From contig NC_016887.1 of assembly GCF_000284035.1 (NCBI RefSeq), forward strand, positions 5,022,001 through 5,086,000: a stretch of 64,000 nucleotides of DNA, in the 5' to 3' direction. How positions within the stretch are numbered: position 1 is the stretch's first letter; each line of letters starts with the position of its first letter. Made by a program: the position numbers and the translations under genes. This stretch comes from Nocardia cyriacigeorgica GUH-2 (lineage in GTDB: Bacteria > Actinomycetota > Actinomycetes > Mycobacteriales > Mycobacteriaceae). Shown here in pieces: positions 52,072-61,112 of this stretch. The notes beneath the pieces were generated by a model that was not told the origin of the DNA, made no database searches, and saw nothing but the letters and a program-made list of their open reading frames with translations.

Positions 52072-53247
52072 ATGGTGACCGTCGAAGAACTGTTCGCGAT
52101 CGATGCGCTGCTGACCGACACCGAACGCGAGGTCCGCGATACCGTCGCTGCGTTCGCGGCCGAGCGGCTGCGCCCGCATATCGCCGACTGGTTCGAGGCG
52201 GGCACGTTCCCGGCCCGCGAGATCGCGCCGGAGCTGGGCAAGGTCGGTCTGCTCGGGATGCATCTGGAGGGTTACGGCTGCGCGGGCATGTCGGCCACCG
52301 CCTACGGGCTGGCCTGCCAGGAGCTCGAGGCCGTCGATTCGGGCGTGCGGTCGATGGTGTCGGTGCAGGGTTCGCTGGCGATGACGGCGATCCACAAGTT
52401 CGGTTCCGAGGAGCAGAAGCAGCAGTGGCTGCCGGAGATGGCGGCCGGCCGCGCGCTGGGCTGCTTCGGGCTGACCGAACCCGACTTCGGCTCCAATCCC
52501 GGCGGCATGCGCACCCGCGCCCGCCGTGATGGCGACGACTGGGTGCTCACCGGCTCGAAGATGTGGATCACCAACGGCTCGGTGGCCGATGTGGCGGTGG
52601 TCTGGGCGCAGGTCGACGTCGACGGCAAGCAAGTCGTGCACGGGTTCCTGGTCCCAGCGGGTACGCCCGGATTCACCGCCCGGGAAATGCACCGCAAGCT
52701 CTCGCTGCGCGCCTCGGTGACCGCCGAACTCGATTTCGACGAGGTGCGGCTGCCCGCCGACGCACTGCTGCCCGAAGCCCGTGGACTGTCCGCGCCGCTG
52801 GCGTGTTTGAGCGAGGCCCGGTTCGGCATCATCTTCGGCGCGCTCGGCGCGGCCCGCGACTGCCTCACCGCCACCATCGAATACGCCCGCACCCGCGAGG
52901 TTTTCGACAAGCCGCTGGCCGCGTATCAACTCACCCAGGCCAAGATTGCCGATATGGCGCTGGAATTCGGCAAAGGCCAGCTGCTGGCGCTGCATCTGGG
53001 CCGATTGAAGGATCGCGGCGAGATCGCACCGGAGCAGATCAGCGCGGGCAAGCTCAACAGCACCCGCGAGGCCATCGCGATCGCCCGCGAATGCCGGACG
53101 ATTCTGGGCGCCAACGGAATCACCCTCGACTATCCGGTGCTGCGGCATGCCAACAATCTCGAATCGGTGCTTACCTATGAAGGCACGGCCGAGGTGCATC
53201 AGCTGGTGCTGGGAAATGCGCTGACCGGAGCCAAAGCGTTCCGGTAG
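52072..53247 (+). CDS. Acyl-CoA dehydrogenase, glutaryl-CoA dehydrogenase-like
   Basis: A 391-residue FAD enzyme. RSMVSVQGSLAMTAI, GCFGLTEPDFGSNPGGMRTRAR and WVLTGSKMWITNGSVADV are typical of glutaryl-CoA dehydrogenases, and the catalytic base is E370 in TYEGTAEVHQLVLG. Glutaryl-CoA dehydrogenase oxidises and decarboxylates glutaryl-CoA in lysine/tryptophan breakdown; related short-chain enzymes cannot be excluded. Divergent from metB with 92 bases between start codons. Confidence 0.92.
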   Translation: MVTVEELFAIDALLTDTEREVRDTVAAFAAERLRPHIADWFEAGTFPAREIAPELGKVGLLGMHLEGYGCAGMSATAYGLACQELEAVDSGVRSMVSVQGSLAMTAIHKFGSEEQKQQWLPEMAAGRALGCFGLTEPDFGSNPGGMRTRARRDGDDWVLTGSKMWITNGSVADVAVVWAQVDVDGKQVVHGFLVPAGTPGFTAREMHRKLSLRASVTAELDFDEVRLPADALLPEARGLSAPLACLSEARFGIIFGALGAARDCLTATIEYARTREVFDKPLAAYQLTQAKIADMALEFGKGQLLALHLGRLKDRGEIAPEQISAGKLNSTREAIAIARECRTILGANGITLDYPVLRHANNLESVLTYEGTAEVHQLVLGNALTGAKAFR

Positions 53248-53457
53248 GCGGTAATTCGCCGGTTCACTCGGTGCCGGCGTATCACCTCACACGGCGCCCG
53301 GGCATGCGCTGCGAACATTGTTACCGCTCGTCATTCGAGGGCCACCTGGATGTCACCCATCGGCCCCGACGATTGCGCACGCTATAAGTGCACCCGAAGA
53401 CGGGTTCGACGCAGGGGAATCGGCGGGTGCGCTGACACCGAAATGCGGAGGTGCGCA

Positions 53458-53979
53458 ATGAACTCGCTGACGTCCGGTCCTGCCGTCCACGCCACGGTCA
53501 CCGATTACCGCCAGAGTTTCCGGGCGCGCGAACGCGGCACGCTCGCCGATCCGGTCGACGCCCGCCCGCTACCCGATCAGCGCGACCTGGTCGCGGCCTT
53601 CGCCGGCCGCTGCGAGGAACATCCGCTGCTGGACTGGGCGCAGGAACTGGCCGATCTGCACCGCGCCCGGCAACGCAACCCGCTCACTACGGCCGGGATC
53701 GATTGCCGCCGCCACGAACTCGTCGCACGCATCGACAACTGGGTGCGCACCCGCATCCCCGGCCGCTACGCCACCCGGCAACTGCGCGCCGCCTCCCTCG
53801 GCGCCACCGTCGACCGCATGGCCGCCGCCCACGTGCACGCCAGCCACCTGCTGCACACCGCCGAACGCGTCTCCGACGACCGCGTGCACGCCGCCTGGTA
53901 CCGCCTTGCGCTGCTGGCCGACACCTGGACCGACCTGATCACCAGCGCCCCGACCACCAAGCCGCGGCCGAAAGGCTGA
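53458..53979 (+). CDS. DUF4254 protein
   Basis: A 173-residue helical protein. HPLLDWAQELADLHRARQRN, CRRHELVARIDNWV and ASLGATVDRMAAAHVHASHLLHTAERVSDDRVHAAWYRLALLADTWTDLI match DUF4254, which has regularly placed Asp/Glu/His residues. ATG 53458 with GCGGAGG seven bases upstream is preferred over an ATG at 53350. In bacteria the family is sometimes near lipopolysaccharide or nucleotide-sugar genes, but no such link is visible here. Function unknown. Confidence 0.82.
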   Translation: MNSLTSGPAVHATVTDYRQSFRARERGTLADPVDARPLPDQRDLVAAFAGRCEEHPLLDWAQELADLHRARQRNPLTTAGIDCRRHELVARIDNWVRTRIPGRYATRQLRAASLGATVDRMAAAHVHASHLLHTAERVSDDRVHAAWYRLALLADTWTDLITSAPTTKPRPKG

Positions 53980-54151
53980 CCCACCGGCGGCTGCTCCCGG
54001 CCGACGGCGCGTCGCCGCGCGTGTTTCCCGGCAACGCGGTTCGGACCCTTGCCCGGCCAATTCCGGTTTCGATAAGGTCACAGCCAGCCGAGGGGGCGGA
54101 AATCCGAATCCGGTCCCGTATATGCGTGACCAGGATCGGGAGGAACCGGTG

Positions 54152-54748
54152 ATGAAACTGGTGCGAGGGCGGTACCTGCTCGCTATCGGGGCCGTGGTGC
54201 TGGTTGCGGGGTGTGGGGGGTCGACGGACGGGGAAGCCCAGCCGGTGGGGACGGTGGAGGCGACCAGTTCCGCGGGGAGTACTAGTACTACTGAGGGGTC
54301 GATTCCGGAGAACGTGCCTACCGGGTTCGATCCTTGTGCGGATATACCTCAGGACGTGCTGGACTCGGAGGGACTCCACAGCCGATCCAATTCGGACTCA
54401 GAAGGCGCGAATGGCATCGAGTGGCGCGGCTGCGGATGGGTCCAAAGCGATGGCTATGCGCCGTCGATCCGCGTCACAAACATCACTGTCGACATGGTCC
54501 GTGAGAACAAGGGCCGTGTTGTCCGCGATGAGTACACCATCGACGGACGCGAAGCGATCGCATCGAACACAGACGACGAGAAGGACCCTCGGTCCGTGTG
54601 CACGCTGCATGTAGCGATGAAGGGCGGGAGCCTCGAATTCCTACTGGACAACCCTTCATCGAACAGGAAAACCGGCCACCTGGATACATGCCAGCTGGCG
54701 CGAACTCTCGCCGAGAAGGTTGTCCCGCTGATCCCGCCCGACGCCTGA
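54152..54748 (+). CDS. DUF3558 lipoprotein
   Basis: A 198-residue lipoprotein: signal peptide KLVRGRYLLAIGAVVLVAGC with lipobox VAGC, Ser/Thr-rich tether, then the DUF3558 core (FDPCADIPQDVLDSEGL, GIEWRGCGWVQSD, DPRSVCTLHVAMKGGSLEFLLDN, DTCQLARTLAEKVVPLIP) with paired cysteines. DUF3558 proteins are common in Nocardia and relatives, often next to ESX-associated genes. First gene of a four-gene cassette. GGGAGG precedes ATG. The 54.2-55.3 kb stretch looks less GC-rich than its neighbours. Confidence 0.9.
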   Translation: MKLVRGRYLLAIGAVVLVAGCGGSTDGEAQPVGTVEATSSAGSTSTTEGSIPENVPTGFDPCADIPQDVLDSEGLHSRSNSDSEGANGIEWRGCGWVQSDGYAPSIRVTNITVDMVRENKGRVVRDEYTIDGREAIASNTDDEKDPRSVCTLHVAMKGGSLEFLLDNPSSNRKTGHLDTCQLARTLAEKVVPLIPPDA

Positions 54749-54795
54749 ACACGATCCGCAAACAATTGACGACAATCTGGGGGAGCTGATTCGAC

Positions 54796-55275
54796 ATGAG
54801 CGATAACGACACGCCGCCGATCACGTTGGCCGGTCTGATCACTGAAGCCAACGAGGGGCGTCTATCTGTCCGTGTCAGTCAGGACGTCCGAGTCGATGCC
54901 GAAGAGTTCGTCTACATCGATCGTGACTGCCAGTCGTTCAAAGACCTCATCCGAATTCTTCAACGCACGGCGACCGAGATATCGGATCAAGAGAAGTGGG
55001 GCCTCGGCGAGGACAAGGACCCGCTCTCATCGGCCAGCATCCTCGTCAGCCGATTCCGCGAGAAGGCCAAGGGCTCCGAAAACAGCGTCCACGCGATCCT
55101 CGAAGAGCACTACAAAGTCGTCGACGAGATCCAGCAACTCCACAAAGCCATCGCCCAGCGCTACATCGACACCGACGAGGCGTTCGCCGCCCGCTACAAC
55201 CAGCTCACGGCCGAACTACCTCCCCCGGGCCCGATTGCCCCGACGCGAACCCAGCCCGGCGTAGTAGCGAAGTAG
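54796..55275 (+). CDS. ESX-associated helical protein
   Basis: A 159-residue protein. After a short beta-like N-terminus (TLAGLITEANEGRLSVRVSQDVRVDAEEFVYIDRDC) come two long helices: KDLIRILQRTATEISDQEKWGLGEDKDPLSSASILVSRFREKAKGSENSVHAILEEHYKVVDEIQQLHKAIAQRYIDTDEAF, with a tryptophan-glycine turn at 68-69. YIDTD (123-127) and YKVVD (106-110) fit the YxxxD/E type VII secretion signal. A Pro-rich tail ends it. It lies between the DUF3558 and WxG/PPE-like genes. GGGGGAG ribosome site. Confidence 0.75.
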   Translation: MSDNDTPPITLAGLITEANEGRLSVRVSQDVRVDAEEFVYIDRDCQSFKDLIRILQRTATEISDQEKWGLGEDKDPLSSASILVSRFREKAKGSENSVHAILEEHYKVVDEIQQLHKAIAQRYIDTDEAFAARYNQLTAELPPPGPIAPTRTQPGVVAK

Positions 55276-55282
55276 GCCCGCG

Positions 55283-56596
55283 ATGTCCGAGATCCAGAAC
55301 GAGCTGCCGCGTATCAAGGATGGCGAGAATCCCGACCATCTCGCGCACGCTCAGATCAATGCCGCGTTCACACCGTTGAACACCACCGAAGCCTTCTCAG
55401 CGGCGAACAAATTCACCGAGATCGAGAACAAGTGGACCGATGGGGTGCGCGTGTTCGCGGCGCGGATTCAGCGTTCCAGCTCGGCCGCGTGGGAGGGTCC
55501 GGCGGCGGAGGCAGCGCGTTCGGCGCTGTCCAACTACACGACCCGGGCCCAGGATCTTTCGCCGGTCTTGCAGGCGCTGGGCAGTCGCGTGTACGGCGCC
55601 GTCGATTCGATCAATTCGACCAAGCGGGAGCTGCCGGAGGTGGTCGACAAGGGCAAGATGTGGGCCCCGGCCTCGATGCCTGCCGCCAACTCGATTGCCC
55701 GGACGATGCGCGATGACGCCGAGGCCACCGCGCGCGCGGTGATGGGAACGCACTACGTGAAGCCGTTCGTCAAGGCCGACAGCGAGATTCCCGTCCTGCC
55801 GAAGCCGGACGACCCAACCCAACCGCTGGTCCCGCCAGTCACACCGCCGACCAAGGGTCGCGACTGGGAAGGCGGGGGCGGCGATACCGGCGGTGACAAC
55901 GGCGGTGGTGACGGCTCCGGCGGCGGCGATCAGGGCGGCTCCGGTGGCGATCAGGGTGGCGCCGAGGGGGAGACCGAGGAGACCACCGGCACGGGCGAAA
56001 CCGGCGGCGAAACCACCGAGGAGCAGCAGGATCCGACCACCACGGCGGCGAACACCACCAGCCCGTCGAGCACACCGACGAGCACTACCTCTCGCCTGAC
56101 GGACCCGTCGCTCACTTCCACCACACCTGCGGGCGTGAACACCGCCGGCTACTCCCCGACCGGCGTGCCGGGCGGCCGGACCGGCGGATCGGCAGGCGCG
56201 GCCGGCCTGGGACGCGGGGGCGGCGCGGGGTCCGGTGGCGGTTCCGGTTCCGGTGGTCCGGGTTCGGGCAGCGAGAAGCCGGGTGCCGGGCGCAGCATCG
56301 CGGGCGGGCCGGGTGGTATCGCAGCTCAGACCGGTGCCGGCGCGAATGCGGCTGCCAAGGGTGCCGCGACCGGTCGCGGCATGATGGGTATGCCGATGGG
56401 CGGCATGGGTGCGGGTGCGAGCCGTGGCGGAAATGCCGAGGAGAACGAGCACAAGACGCCGGACTATCTGATCACCGCCGAGAACACCGATGAACTGTTG
56501 GGCGAGGTGCCAAAGACGGTCGCGGGCGGGGTGATCGGCGGCGATGTACCCTCGGCCGCGCCGATGCGGGAGCAGGATGGGGAGGACCGGCGTTGA
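55283..56596 (+). CDS. WxG/PPE-like ESX substrate with Gly-rich tail
   Basis: A 437-residue protein. Residues 20-115 are a helical hairpin of the WXG100/PPE kind (NTTEAFSAANKFTEIENKWTDGVRVFAARI, WEG at 70-72, YTTRAQDLSPVLQALGSRVYGAVDSI) with YGAVD (104-108) as a candidate YxxxD export signal. Residues 185-400 are Gly/Ser/Thr-rich low complexity; the end (TPDYLITAENTDELLGEVPKTVAGGVIGGD) is conserved-looking. Resembles EspB/PPE proteins of Nocardia. Followed by espG with a TTGA overlap, so the chaperone is co-translated. Confidence 0.83.
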   Translation: MSEIQNELPRIKDGENPDHLAHAQINAAFTPLNTTEAFSAANKFTEIENKWTDGVRVFAARIQRSSSAAWEGPAAEAARSALSNYTTRAQDLSPVLQALGSRVYGAVDSINSTKRELPEVVDKGKMWAPASMPAANSIARTMRDDAEATARAVMGTHYVKPFVKADSEIPVLPKPDDPTQPLVPPVTPPTKGRDWEGGGGDTGGDNGGGDGSGGGDQGGSGGDQGGAEGETEETTGTGETGGETTEEQQDPTTTAANTTSPSSTPTSTTSRLTDPSLTSTTPAGVNTAGYSPTGVPGGRTGGSAGAAGLGRGGGAGSGGGSGSGGPGSGSEKPGAGRSIAGGPGGIAAQTGAGANAAAKGAATGRGMMGMPMGGMGAGASRGGNAEENEHKTPDYLITAENTDELLGEVPKTVAGGVIGGDVPSAAPMREQDGEDRR

Positions 56597-57363
56597 CCGA
56601 ATGGCGCTGGGACCCCGATGATTTCGCGGCCCTGTGGTACAGCGATGCCAACGACCGCTTCCCGCGCCCACTGCGCTACGTCAGCCGCTTCGCGTTCCTC
56701 GGCGAGGCGGCGGCGCACCGCGAGAAGGTCCGCGCCGGCTACGACCGCGACGAGCTCGAGCGTATCCAGCTCGCCTTCCACACCCTCGCCGAATCCGATC
56801 TGCGTATCGAAATCCTCGGCGGCACAACCCGAACCAAGCGCGGCAAGGAGGGCGAGTATCGAGTGGTCGGCGCGAGCACCGCGTATCAGGCGGTCGTGCT
56901 GTCGCAGACCGCGATCGACGGCGTCGACGGCCCGATCACCTGCCGCCTGTTCCGCCCCGAATACCTACCCGCCCGGCTGACCGCGGCGCTCCCCTCCTGC
57001 GCGCCGGGCACCCAGCCCGCCGCCACCTTCCATCTGGCCGATCTCGACCCGGCCCGCACGCCGAACCATGCGAGCTTCGCCCACCGCACCCCGCGCGAGG
57101 AATACCAGCGCCTGGCTCTGCGCCCGGCCGACGGCGGCGGCCATGCCTGCCTGTTCACCGGCCCGATCCACAGCCGCCCCGATCCGTGGTACGCCACCCA
57201 GTGGTTCGACATCACCGGCGACGGCCGCTACCAGGAACACCGCGTCCGCGACCAGCTCGCCGTCCGTCCGGCCACTGGCGCCACCTTCACCGAACAGTTC
57301 GCCCACTGGATCGAACGGGCCCGCAGGCGCATCCGCGAAGAAGCCGAGGAAGCGGCCTGGTAA
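56593..57363 (+). CDS. EspG-type ESX chaperone
   Basis: A 256-residue cytosolic protein of the EspG family (WRWDPDDFAALWYSDANDRFPRPLRYVSRFAFLGEAAAHREKVRAGY, DLRIEILGGTTRTKRG, YRVVGASTAYQAVVLSQ, RGAAGTFTEQF-like end). EspG proteins bind the helical tip of PE-PPE pairs and keep them soluble for type VII export. TTG start overlaps the preceding TGA; GGAGG seven bases upstream. Position directly after a PPE-like gene makes that protein its probable client. Confidence 0.85.
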   Translation: MTEWRWDPDDFAALWYSDANDRFPRPLRYVSRFAFLGEAAAHREKVRAGYDRDELERIQLAFHTLAESDLRIEILGGTTRTKRGKEGEYRVVGASTAYQAVVLSQTAIDGVDGPITCRLFRPEYLPARLTAALPSCAPGTQPAATFHLADLDPARTPNHASFAHRTPREEYQRLALRPADGGGHACLFTGPIHSRPDPWYATQWFDITGDGRYQEHRVRDQLAVRPATGATFTEQFAHWIERARRRIREEAEEAAW

Positions 57364-57392
57364 TCAGCCTTCCCATTTCACTTAACGCCTCT

Positions 57393-57398
57393 TATATT
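57393..57398 (+). promoter_or_regulatory. Probable -10 element of a leaderless transcript
   Basis: TATATT ends six bases before the ATG at 57405; no ribosome site is present in this AT-rich interval. Confidence 0.6.
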
Positions 57399-57404
57399 CA
57401 ATAT

Positions 57405-58088
57405 ATGCAGAGTAAATTACTCGATACCCCGACCTCCCTCCGGATCGCCGGAGCGGCGGGGATCGGCTTCGCACTCCTCATCGTGTCCGGCAACCTCGTC
57501 CTCGTACCCGCTGGAATGCCGTCGCCCGGCTCTCCCCCGGACGAGGCGATCGACTTCTTCCTGTCCCCGAACGAGCCCACCGGCGCCGTCTCGATGTTCC
57601 TGCCCGCAGTCTGGGCGCTGGCGACCCTGTTCGCGGCCGGGGCCCTGGCCGCGGTGCTGCGCGCCGGCGGACCGGCCGGATGGGCATACACCGGTTTCGC
57701 CGGAGTGCTACTGCAAAACGCCACATTCACCGCGGTCGTCGCACTGCGTCTGGCCATGTCGACGGTCGACGACGCGCAGAGCGTGCGCGCGCTCTGGGCG
57801 TTGCACGAGACGTTGTTCGGTTTCAACGGCACTTTTCTCGCCCTGGCGATGGTGGGCCTGGGCGCCGCCGGCTTCGTCGCCGGGTTGCTTCCTCGGTGGC
57901 TGTTCGCACTCGGCTCGGTCGCGGCCGCGCTCCAGTTCGCCACGGCCACATTGACACCGCTGATCGTCACCGGACGCGACAGCCTCGCCCTACTCGGCCT
58001 CACCGGCTGGCTGCTGTGGGCAGTCTGGCTGTGCGGGTACGGGCTGTGCTTGATCCGCTACTCCCGGCGGGGACACAGCAGCATCTGA
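57405..58088 (+). CDS. DUF4386-like integral membrane protein
   Basis: A 227-residue membrane protein with about six helices (FALLIVSGNLVLVP, AVWALATLFAAGALAAVL, YTGFAGVLLQNATFTAVVALRL, GTFLALAMVGLGAAGFVAGLLP, WLFALGSVAAALQFATATL, WLLWAVWLCGYGLCLI). The arrangement, with a first-loop DEAIDFFLSPNEPT, suits the DUF4386 group. The frame is open much further upstream, inside espG, but the TATATT box supports this start. Function unknown. Confidence 0.75.
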   Translation: MQSKLLDTPTSLRIAGAAGIGFALLIVSGNLVLVPAGMPSPGSPPDEAIDFFLSPNEPTGAVSMFLPAVWALATLFAAGALAAVLRAGGPAGWAYTGFAGVLLQNATFTAVVALRLAMSTVDDAQSVRALWALHETLFGFNGTFLALAMVGLGAAGFVAGLLPRWLFALGSVAAALQFATATLTPLIVTGRDSLALLGLTGWLLWAVWLCGYGLCLIRYSRRGHSSI

Positions 58089-58252
58089 GCCTCGCTCTCG
58101 CCGGTCGCCCGCCACCATTTTTGGGGGCGTCGCCGACCCGGCTCGGATGCTCGATCCGCGGTACTGTTCGCTGTCCCCTCAGACGGCGACCGAACGGTCT
58201 CTTTTCGGAGATTTTCTCCGGCTGCCGTCATCGATGCACAGAAAGAACGTTG

Positions 58253-58864
58253 ATGAAGCGCACTCTTGCGGTCGGTCTTGCTTTTGTCGCGGTAGCGGCG
58301 GTGGGCTGCGGCTCGGAGGAATCCACAACCGCGGCTTCGCCGTCCGCGTCGGCCTCCGCCTCCGCCGAGGGCGGTGACGCGCAGCAGATCCGCGACCTCA
58401 TCGCGGCGCAGGGACCCGCGATGGCGACCTTCGATTTCGACCGGATGGCGGAATTCACCTGCACCAAGTACCGCGAGGACGTCCGGAACCTGCCGAACAC
58501 CATGTTCCCGCCGCTCAGCTCCGCGGGGACGCCCGAGGAGTTCGCTGCCAAGCCGGCCGACCAGATGGCCGCCGCGCTGAAGGGCGAATACCCGGGCGCC
58601 TCCGATGAAACCATCAACACCCTGGTCGACGCGCTGATCCGCTACGACGAACCGGCCTACAAGGCCGCGGACCTGGCCATCCTGCGCGAAACCACCACGG
58701 TCACCGTCGACAAGGTCGACAACATCAAGGTCACCGGCGACACCGCGACCGCCGACATCACCTCCACGTGGCAGAACAAGGGCGCGCAGTCGGAAACCAA
58801 AACCGAGCCCAACGCCTACGTCAAGGAAGACGGTAAGTGGCTGGACTGCCAGCAGCCGTCGTAG
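58253..58864 (+). CDS. Exported lipoprotein
   Basis: A 203-residue protein: signal peptide MKRTLAVGLAFVAVAAVGC with lipobox AVGC, Ser/Ala tether, and a domain of about 165 residues (QIRDLIAAQGPAMATFDFDRMAEFTCTKYRED, VDKVDNIKVTGDTATADITSTWQNKG, YVKEDGKWLDCQ) resembling the NTF2-like/DUF4878 lumazine-type fold seen in many actinobacterial lipoproteins. Two cysteines (FTCTKY, LDCQ) could pair. Ribosome site weak (AGAAAGA). Function unknown. Confidence 0.82.
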   Translation: MKRTLAVGLAFVAVAAVGCGSEESTTAASPSASASASAEGGDAQQIRDLIAAQGPAMATFDFDRMAEFTCTKYREDVRNLPNTMFPPLSSAGTPEEFAAKPADQMAAALKGEYPGASDETINTLVDALIRYDEPAYKAADLAILRETTTVTVDKVDNIKVTGDTATADITSTWQNKGAQSETKTEPNAYVKEDGKWLDCQQPS

Positions 58865-58978
58865 CGGGCATCGTCGCCGCGATACCGGCCCGCTCACCGC
58901 GATGATCGCCTCCCCACCAGGTGGAGCCGATGGCAGCTCGACCGACCACCACCACGCGGTCGCCGAAACGACGGAGCG

Positions 58979-59188
58979 TCACAGCAGGTAGAGGCGTTCG
59001 GTCGGCAGCCGGGGCAGACCGCGTGGGTCGGTGGGGAGGATGGCGGCGGCGCCGGGGTGGTGGCGGGTGCGCCATTCGGTGATGAATCGTGTTGCGGCGC
59101 TGGGGCAGATGGCGAAGTCGAAGCGCAGGCCGTGCAGGAAGACGCTCAGGTGCACGTCGGGTTCGTTCGGGCGCGGGCTGGTGCTCAT
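58979..59188 (-). CDS. Small hypothetical protein
   Basis: A 69-residue protein (MSTSPRPNEPDVHLSVFLHGLRFDFAICPSAATRFITEW...), ATG overlapping the stop of the upstream gene by four bases (59185-59188). The tight coupling and the pairing with the 168-residue gene suggest a genuine small protein. No domain recognised. Confidence 0.6.
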   Translation of the reverse strand: MSTSPRPNEPDVHLSVFLHGLRFDFAICPSAATRFITEWRTRHHPGAAAILPTDPRGLPRLPTERLYLL

Positions 59189-59691
59189 CGGGGATATCCG
59201 GAGGTCGGGGTGCGCAGCCAGCCGTTGCGGCCGGCGCAGGTGCGGATCGAGTCGATCACGGTGAGGCCGGAGGGGCGGAAGGGGCTGCGGGGTGGGTGGA
59301 TCCAGCGGCGAAAGCGTTCGCCCTGATCGGTTGGGGAGGGCAGGGCGATGGTGGCGCCGGTGCGGACGACCGAGACGTCGAGACGGAACATTTCGGCGAA
59401 CAGGGCGGTGTCGTCGGGCAGGTCGGGACGGATCAGGAAGGTCCAGCGGCCCGAGCGCATGTGGGAGATGATCGGGCCCACACCGGAACCGGCATCGTGG
59501 TCCCGGGCGCGGCGCAGATCGCCATGGACGGCCAGGCCGAGCGCCGAGGGCATCATCAATCCCCACACATGATCGGCGCGCATGACGATGCGGCCGATCT
59601 CCGGCGGGTCGATCCACGCGGGCAGATCGCAGACACGCCGATAGAACTGACAGCGGGTTCGCGGTGTGTCGCCGAACGGAACATTCTCCAT
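59185..59691 (-). CDS. Hypothetical protein, possibly primase/polymerase-N-terminal-like
   Basis: A 168-residue protein. RTRCQFYRRVCDLPAWIDPPEIGRIVMRADHVWGLMMPSALGLAVHGDL, then GPIISHMRSGRWTFLIRPDLPDDTALFAEMFRLDVSVVRTGATIALPSP. The GPIISH.RS.RWTFLIRPD segment recalls small actinomycete proteins annotated as bifunctional primase/polymerase-like, often beside XRE/DUF397 genes; I cannot confirm catalytic residues. AAAGGTG upstream of ATG 59691. Divergent from the XRE gene. Confidence 0.6.
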   Translation of the reverse strand: MENVPFGDTPRTRCQFYRRVCDLPAWIDPPEIGRIVMRADHVWGLMMPSALGLAVHGDLRRARDHDAGSGVGPIISHMRSGRWTFLIRPDLPDDTALFAEMFRLDVSVVRTGATIALPSPTDQGERFRRWIHPPRSPFRPSGLTVIDSIRTCAGRNGWLRTPTSGYPR

Positions 59692-59985
59692 CGCAGCACC
59701 TTTGCGTCGCAGGTAGACTTGGGTGCGCTCGGCCCGGTGTGATGACGGACACCGGATCGGGAATTGAGGGAGGGGCGTTTCCGGAGCAACTCCCACCGAG
59801 CGCGAACACAGTTGAGCACCGCCGATCCGGCCGAATCCAGCCGATCGAGCGATGTCCGCGAATCGCGGGGAATCACCAGGACCAGGGGCAGCTTGATAGC
59901 GGTTTGCTGTCGCGATGACAGCGCCGTCCGGAGAATTCCGACAGCGCATCGCTGCCGGACCGACAGACAGCCAAGGGGACACGTC

Positions 59986-60864
59986 ATGAACACTGAGGAC
60001 GGCACCGGCCCGTCACTCCCACTGCGCCAGTTGGGGAACTACTTCCGCCGCGCCCGCAGCGACGCCCACCTCACCCTCGACCAGGTCGCGTCGCTGATGG
60101 AGTGGAGTCCGAGCAAGCTCAGCCGGTTGGAACGGGGGCAGCCGGGGAAGTTGACGACTCGGGACATCGCAGCGTTGTGCGAATTTCTCGAGTTCGAGGA
60201 AGACCAGAAGGCCGCAATGCTCAGCCTCGCCCAGCAGGCTTCGGGCAAGTTCTGGTGGCACTCATACAACGAGCCTGTCCCGCACGGCTTCAATGTTTTT
60301 GTGGGCATGGAGAGTCGAGCCCGCCACTTGGAAATCTATCGACCCGATATCGTTCCCGGCTTGCTGCAAACGGCCGAGTACGCGCGCGTCCTCGACCGCA
60401 TGCACTTCCAGCCCGACAGCGCGGAAGACCAAGACCTGCGCATCGCGCTGCGAATGAAGAGGAAGAAGCTCTTCACTCGAAAGGTCAAGCCCGTGACAGT
60501 CAACGCGGTAATACACGAGTCCGTCCTGCGCACCGTGGTCGGCAACAGGTCAGTGATGACCGAGCAGCTGGCGTTCCTTGCTGATGTCAGCACACGCCCG
60601 AACGTCGATATCCGCGTGCTGCCCTTCGTTGCCGGATATCCGATGGGATACGCCGTCGGGCCCTACATCATTCTCGAATTCAACAGTGGAGCAGCGGATC
60701 CGACGGTTGTCTACATCGAAAACTACACCGGTGACCTGTACCTTGAAGGAGAGTCCGACCTGAGGATGTACCGCGCGGCAACAGCTGCGATCAGGGGCGC
60801 TGCCTTGGACGCGGTGTCCAGTAGGAGCCTGCTCAGGCAGCTGGCAAAGGAGTACCGGAGATGA
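59986..60864 (+). CDS. XRE-family regulator with DUF5753
   Basis: A 292-residue protein. N-terminal helix-turn-helix (LRQLGNYFRRARSDAHLTLDQVASLMEWSPSKLSRLERGQPGKLTTRDI, residues 12-60) followed by the DUF5753 sensor domain (ESRARHLEIYRPDIVPGLLQTAEYARVL, VNAVIHESVLRTVVGNRSVMTEQLAFLADVSTRPNVDIRVLPF). Such regulators pair with a DUF397 protein, here the next gene, overlapping by ATGA. The pair behaves like a Streptomyces-type regulator/effector module (BldB/AbaA-like, WhiJ-like). AAGGGGA precedes ATG 59986. Confidence 0.93.
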   Translation: MNTEDGTGPSLPLRQLGNYFRRARSDAHLTLDQVASLMEWSPSKLSRLERGQPGKLTTRDIAALCEFLEFEEDQKAAMLSLAQQASGKFWWHSYNEPVPHGFNVFVGMESRARHLEIYRPDIVPGLLQTAEYARVLDRMHFQPDSAEDQDLRIALRMKRKKLFTRKVKPVTVNAVIHESVLRTVVGNRSVMTEQLAFLADVSTRPNVDIRVLPFVAGYPMGYAVGPYIILEFNSGAADPTVVYIENYTGDLYLEGESDLRMYRAATAAIRGAALDAVSSRSLLRQLAKEYRR

Positions 60865-61070
60865 ATATGGATCTATCCGAGGCCAACTGGTTCAAGAGCA
60901 GTCGTAGCGCCGGAGCATCCGAATGCGTCGAGGTCGCCCACCTGAACCACGACCTCGTCGGCGTCCGCGACTCCAAGAATCCCACCGGCCCGGCCCTCAT
61001 CTTCACCCCCACTGCCTGGGACAGTTTCACCACCACGATCCAGCAACACCACTTCCCCCACCACGCATAG
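60861..61070 (+). CDS. DUF397 protein
   Basis: A 69-residue DUF397 protein with the family's motifs: ANWFKSSRSAGASECVEVAHLNHDLVGVRDSKNPTGPALIFTPTAWDSF. Starts inside the end of the XRE gene (ATGA overlap), so the two are co-translated and probably interact. Followed by a large perfect hairpin at 61113. Confidence 0.95.
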   Translation: MNMDLSEANWFKSSRSAGASECVEVAHLNHDLVGVRDSKNPTGPALIFTPTAWDSFTTTIQQHHFPHHA

Positions 61071-61112
61071 CCACCCGCCAGAACCCACCCGAGCGCGCGG
61101 CTTACTAGCCCA

